From: Batkoa obscura
Taxonomy: Eukaryota > Entomophthoromycota > Entomophthoromycetes > Entomophthorales > Batkoaceae
Assembly: GCA_030770535.1 (NCBI GenBank)
Contig: JASVEC010000050.1
Coordinates: 124,001 to 188,000 of the forward strand
DNA length: 64,000 bases
Reading direction: 5' to 3'
The stretch's first letter is position 1; every line of letters starts with the position of its first letter. Made by a program: the position numbers and the translations under genes. Shown here one piece after another: positions 59,616 to 64,000 of this stretch. The notes under the pieces are model-generated. The model was not told the DNA's origin, searched no databases, and saw only the letters and a program-made list of their open reading frames with translations.

Positions 59616-61922
59616 ATGAAAGTAAATATACAATAATAAATACTAAAACAGATTAACAAAGGTTAGAAAAATACAGGGCAAAACAACGCGCCAACTGGAT
59701 TTAAAAAGAATCCATTTAAAAAGCATAAAGAAGAAGTCGAATTAAAAAAGAAGGTTTCAACTATAAAAATACTCACTAAAAGTTGATATTTTAACCCATT
59801 ATATTCTTATTGCTAGAAAGAGTCCGAAGAAACCGCTAAAGTTTATGCTGATTTTTTAGCCTCATTTCAAGACTCTGGGGACGAGGTAGAGGATACAGTC
59901 AAAAGACCAAGCTTTGTAAGCAAAGCGTTTGTAAAGGGGGAAACCATTAAACCTAGTAGTAAGTAGTCAAAATTAGACTTGGACCTAGTTAAAACTTTAT
60001 TGTTTATTTTTCATATTATATGAATATATTCTAATCTTATTATTTTTATTCTATCCCTTTGAATATTTTATATATTCTTTTGCTTAGCCGCGTTTAATAA
60101 TGGGCCAAACCAACAGTTTTCAAATCAGGTTATGAATCATAATGAGCTATATAAACCTCAATTGTTGCCATCTTTAAATACTAACTTTGTCAAAGAAACC
60201 GAAGTACCTGTTTCAGCTTCTACTAGAGCACCCGCTGTATCTACTAGTAAAGATAGCAATAATGGTGGTAAAAAAATTAGGGCAATGGATGAGTTCTTAC
60301 AAGAAATTAAGAAACAGCATGAAGCTGAAGAAATAATACGATCAAACCTTAAATATCAAAATAGCGCCAATTTTAAGCAGTTCCAAACCTATGCTAACCC
60401 ATCAAAGAAAAAGCCAGAGATAGCTCAAAAGGTGATTGAAAACGGTGACCCTACTTCAACCTGCTTATATTTAGGTAATATTAGCCCAGAGCTTAATGAA
60501 GAAATTATTTGCCAAAACTTTGGAGTTTTTGGAGCTATTGCAAGCGTAAAGATTACTATACCTAGAAACCTTGAAGAAGGGTCACGAGTTCGTCCCTGTG
60601 CTTTTGTTTCTTTTATGGATAGAGAAAGCGCAGTTTCAGCTAAGAATGTGATGGATGGAACTGTATTGTTAGGCCAAACATTAAAGATAGGATGGGGAAA
60701 ACCAATTATTATACCAGAAAAGCCATTTTATGATGCAAGTGATAAATCAAAAGTCATTAAAACTGGTAATCCATTTAATGCACGAACAGTCGCATCAGCT
60801 GAAGTTCCAGCCGACTTTAAAGCGGTTCAGTTTTCATATGGGCGAGTTCCACAACCTTCTGAGAGCCAAAACAAAAACGTTCTTCGTTTAGAGGTACAGG
60901 TCAAGGTACCCCAAGACAGAACAATTTTAAAGCTTATTCACCAGACAATTGAGTATGTCCTTTTGTATGGGTACGACTTTGAAGGACATTTATTACAAAA
61001 AGAAGCAAATAATGAAAAGTATCAATTTTTATATGATACAGAATGTGATGGGCATATTTATTATCGATGGAAGCTTTATTCTTTATTACAAGGTGATCTT
61101 GTAGATTCATGGAGAACAGAGCCATTTCGTATCTTTGAAGATGGGCCTTACTTCATTCCTCCACCATCATCTGGAAGCGATAATAGAACTCATACTGTAA
61201 ACAAAATAAAGGAAGTCTCTCTTCCTTATGATTCGGATGATAGTGACGTAATAAATAGAAAAGGTCATAATGTTGAGAAAAAAGAAAACGAGGTAGATGA
61301 ATGGGTTGGGTTTTTTAAGCAATTAAACGAATTAAACTTGAATCGAAATAGAATAGGATTAGCAATGGTTTTTGCTTTAGAACATGTTTCACAATCGGAA
61401 AAATTGGTAGGTATGATTCGAAGTGCTTTAATTAAAGAAGGCAATGAGTTGAATAAATCGTTAGCAATTTTATATTTAATCTCAGATATACTTTATAATC
61501 TTAGTCCAACAGTACCACAAGCATGGAAATTAAGGGCATGTATCGAGCAGCATTTGGAAGCCTTTTTTAAACACGTTCATTCTCAGTATCGTGGTATCGT
61601 AGCTCGACTTAAAGCAGAATCATTTCGTAGACAATTTGCAGTGTTATTAGAATTATGGGAATCCTCCTTAATCTTACCCACCACTTTTTTAAGCCGGCTA
61701 ACTAATCTTTTAAATCATGGACAGCCAGAATTACCACAAGAGCTAATCAATGTAGTTCAGCACAATCCTATTTATGAGGATAATTTAGATGCGCCTGAAG
61801 GAATAATTGAAGAGAAGATCGAAGTGGTTAAACCAAAGGCAGCAAAGAAGAGTAATAAAAAGCGTAGTAGAAAGATAACTCAGGTTTTAGAGGAAGATGA
61901 AGATTTGGATATGTTTGGATAA
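59616..61922 (+). CDS. U2 snRNP-associated SURP protein (U2SURP/SR140)
   Basis: SR140 associates with the U2 snRNP and alternative-splicing factors. Four exons fit: a 6-nt first exon (ATG AAA, 59616-59621), 59667-59753, 59817-59958 and 60088-61922, giving 689 residues. Exons 2-3 give GQNNAPTGFKKNPFKKHKEE and FVKGETIKPS, as in the family N terminus. The RRM has RNP2 CLYLGNIS and RNP1-like RPCAFVSF. The SURP module is LIHQTIEYVLLYGYDFEGHL followed by YYRWKLYSLLQGD. The CID (CTD-interacting) domain spans about 395-540 (GLAMVFALEHVSQSEKLVGM, SLAILYLISDILYN). The C-terminal Ser/Arg tract is replaced by a short basic/acidic tail. Confidence 0.92.
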
Positions 61923-62645
61923 ACTTTTAGCTTCTAGTTTATATCATATTAATAAAATTTATACGTATTTTAAGTCAAATATACGAAATTTCAATTGAGT
62001 TCTGTTCAATAATGATATGTGGGTGTTCTTTTTGGTCTCATTGCTTTTTCCATTTTTAAGCACTATTTGGGTGGAAAAATTGTTAGTAAAATTGTTAAAC
62101 ACAAAAATACATCCCCATATATATAACTTTTAATGTTTTTAATGCTCTTTTATTCAAATTTAAACAATTTTTATTACTATAAAATATTACAAAGTACTAT
62201 AAGTTACAAATAATTTTAAAGTAACTCTGTCAAACAGCTTACTCTAAGATATTATAGCTTTAAATTGAATTATTGTCTTGGCTGCTCTAGTATTCATGAA
62301 TGGTGTATTCATAAAATATATATGAAAAAAGTATTGCTTTTATAATGACTGCTAACCTTTGTATACTAATACGTGATTATTAAATTTCAAACATGGTAAA
62401 CATTAAAATTACCATTATAAATCGATAGTTAATATCAAAACACAACTCAATTTTAGTTACTTTAATAATATAGGTAAAAAAATTTCAAAAGAACCAAAAA
62501 TAAACTGTTGATACAGCATTTTAGCCTTCAACTTTCTTAAGAAGGATGAAAATTGATAAGAAAAGTAAGCTTAAAATGTTATTAGCAAGTATAATAGACT
62601 CAAGAGAAAAAAGGTTCAAAGGTATTAGTTTGAAACTCAATGAAA
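61923..62645. other. Convergent spacer with one 98-bp repeat
   Basis: The spacer lies between the U2SURP stop and the endosulfine stop. It holds the repeat copy at 62019-62116; the remainder is AT-rich 3' flank without coding signal. Confidence 0.5.
62019..62116 (+). mobile_element. 98-bp repeat family, copy
   Basis: Forward copy from GTGGGTGTTC to ACATCCCC, flanked by ATAT on both sides, about 97 bp after the U2SURP stop codon. It may contribute to the transcript's 3' end. Confidence 0.85.
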
Positions 62646-63092
62646 CTATTCTTTTTTAGCCTCAACATTCGATTTATCTTCTTCACCCTTACTCAAAATG
62701 TTTTCTCTATTCGGTGGAGTCCCAGTTAATGTATTGATAGCAGCATTTGTAGGGCTAGAGTGAGGAATGGTTTCGGGGGAGGGGTGTTCCACACCTATTG
62801 GTGCTGAGTTTTTTCCTGCCTTTTGCATAGCATAATCCCCAGAGTCAAAGTATTTCCTTTCCTATTTTTAATAAATATAATAAATAAATGCTTTCATTAA
62901 GATGTTAGCTAATATTACTTTAACTTTAGGCATCATCACATTTTTATTGGTTGGAAGTTTACCATATAAACGAAACGATTTTAACTCCTCTTCGGATAGT
63001 TTCTATAATGTATCAATATTAGTTTTTATAGATTTACTTAGTCTGCAGTTTATTACGCTTAAGTCAATCTTATTTTGTTTAGCGGGAAGCAT
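62646..63092 (-). CDS. IGO1: Endosulfine/Igo1 (ARPP-19 family)
   Basis: When phosphorylated by Greatwall/Rim15 kinase, Igo proteins inhibit PP2A-B55, controlling mitotic entry and quiescence. Three exons on the minus strand (63092-63057, 63002-62919, 62861-62646) give 111 residues. Exon 1 encodes MLPAKQNKIDLS. Exon 2 gives KLSEEELKSFRLYGKLPTNK and PKVK, the family's first conserved helix. Exon 3 opens with ERKYFDSGDYAMQKAG, the invariant FDSGDY box whose Ser is the Greatwall target. The rest is a Pro/Ser/Asn-rich tail ending in acidic and Lys residues. All introns are phase 0. Without the two upstream exons this gene would look like an unknown 60-residue frame. Confidence 0.93.
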
Positions 63093-64000
63093 TTTATATT
63101 AAATAAAAAAAACAATCAATTTTTGTGTTGAAAATTTTATAGCTAAACAATGATGATGACAAGACAAACTTAAATTCTATTGGTTGAAAATGAGGTCATG
63201 AACTTAATGAGTGCGTTACTTGATAAGCAAAATTTAGAATTAACGTTAAAACCGGAGATATTTAGTAAAATCAAAATTTAGGTGCCAAATTGGCAGGGAG
63301 TTGTTATTACTGAATTTTTTTCTCCCAAGACAATCTTTAGTAAGGTGAATTACAATTTAATAAAGCTATTGTTCAAACTGATTTTGAAACGTCAAAATAA
63401 ATCCTGTGTTCAAAAATAGCTTTTATAAACGCTATAGAACCAAATTAACCTTTTTGATATATATAATGGTTGCTTACTTGATATAAAGAATAATATGGAG
63501 TTTTTCCTAGTGAATAACTTGTTTTAAATCAGCTCTTAAATCAAATTAGTAGTTCCAGATAAAAGAATATTTACTTTTATCCGACCAATTTTATAACAAA
63601 TTAAAGAATTTTATTTAAAAAAATAAAAAGCAAATTGTTTATTTATTAGTAATAATATATGCTTACTAAGGCTTATCTTTTACTTTTGATAAGTAATTAA
63701 GATTTTTACCTGGATATGTTTTGTTATCCTTCATTAATCCAATCAATTACTCAAAATTTAAGTTTAAAAAGTGAACAAATAGCCGTAGTGAAAAGAACAT
63801 TCATTTTATTTTATTTTTAGAATATAATGGTTAAGTTTTAAGGTTCAAGTTATTTGAAACATTAAAACTTAATTTATCACAATATGATATATTTAATATC
63901 ATAAAAAAAATGTCTAAATACGCATATACTTGTTACATTTTTGATTAAATGACGTCTTCAATAACTCTGTTTATTAAAAATATAATAATTTTCATTATTT
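63093..64000. other. Right-end AT-rich region
   Basis: Upstream of the endosulfine gene to the window edge, so probably its promoter. A short frame near 63187-63281 reads like a peptide (MNLMSALLDKQNLELTLKPE) but has no start context or partner exon. Nothing else is supported. Confidence 0.45.

Noticed and set aside
62902-63102. Hydrophobic 66-codon plus-strand frame that looks like a membrane protein
   Set aside because: It is antisense to exons 1-2 of the endosulfine gene, which are supported by the family motif and splice phase.
63187-63281. Peptide-like frame MNLMSALLDKQ...
   Set aside because: It is too short, with no splice partner or start context; left as chance.

Overview
This is nuclear DNA from an AT-rich, compact fungal genome. 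The code is standard (TAA, TAG and TGA are all used as stops). Most protein-coding genes are split by GT-AG introns of about 40-130 bp, often with TAG or CAG acceptors. Fungal hallmarks are a Zn2Cys6 transcription factor, a headless relative of that family, a CPY-type vacuolar carboxypeptidase, TVP23 and a Gyp5-like RabGAP. Several conserved genes that budding yeast lacks (Rab18, U2SURP), together with a secreted trypsin and the strong AT bias, point to an early-diverging lineage. My best guess is Entomophthoromycotina (Conidiobolus-like), but that placement is inference.

Layout, left to right: an unknown charged protein (+, 422-1138); an ERT1/AcuK-type zinc-cluster factor (-, 1552-2748); mitochondrial aconitase (-, 4661-7527); an OSCA/CSC1 mechanosensitive channel (-, 7921-10730); a PC4/SUB1 coactivator with a possible mitochondrial leader (+, 11583-12380); ESCRT-II SNF8/VPS22 (-, 12496-13585); Mediator MED14 (+, 14742-19862); a trypsin-like protease (+, 22339-23463); an unknown low-complexity protein (+, 26226-27476); a UBP1/USP30-like deubiquitinase (-, 28946-31244); Ran GTPase (+, 32865-33647); a TBC RabGAP (+, 34859-37077); histone H2B (+, 38037-38423); a pseudokinase (-, 38679-39647); carboxypeptidase Y (-, 42672-44400); EMC4 and TVP23 as a divergent pair (46088-48078); Rab18 (+, 48655-49449); a bacterial/plant-type 2-isopropylmalate synthase (-, 49728-51447); 2-oxoglutarate dehydrogenase E1 (+, 53670-56831); a transcription-factor-like protein with no DNA-binding domain (-, 57401-59344); the splicing factor U2SURP (+, 59616-61922); and endosulfine/Igo1 (-, 62646-63092).

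The genes do not form a pathway cluster. They are housekeeping genes for mitochondrial metabolism, membrane traffic (ESCRT-II, Rab18, RabGAP, TVP23, EMC4), nuclear transport and transcription. Long AT-rich spacers separate many of them.

The main unexplained structure lies in those spacers. A homogeneous family of about 98-100 bp non-coding elements occurs at 11 loci (12 copies). Its ends are G-rich (GGGGRTGT...ACATCCCC), its centre is an imperfect palindrome, and nine loci have exact 4-bp target duplications, mostly ATAT. It behaves like a MITE family with no partner transposase in the window. At least four other long inverted-repeat elements, apparently of different families, and one LTR-like block are also present. 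Other points of interest are introns at or inside start codons (EMC4, TVP23, U2SURP), micro-exons of 9 and 10 nt in SUB1, a pseudokinase beside H2B, and the non-fungal type of 2-isopropylmalate synthase.
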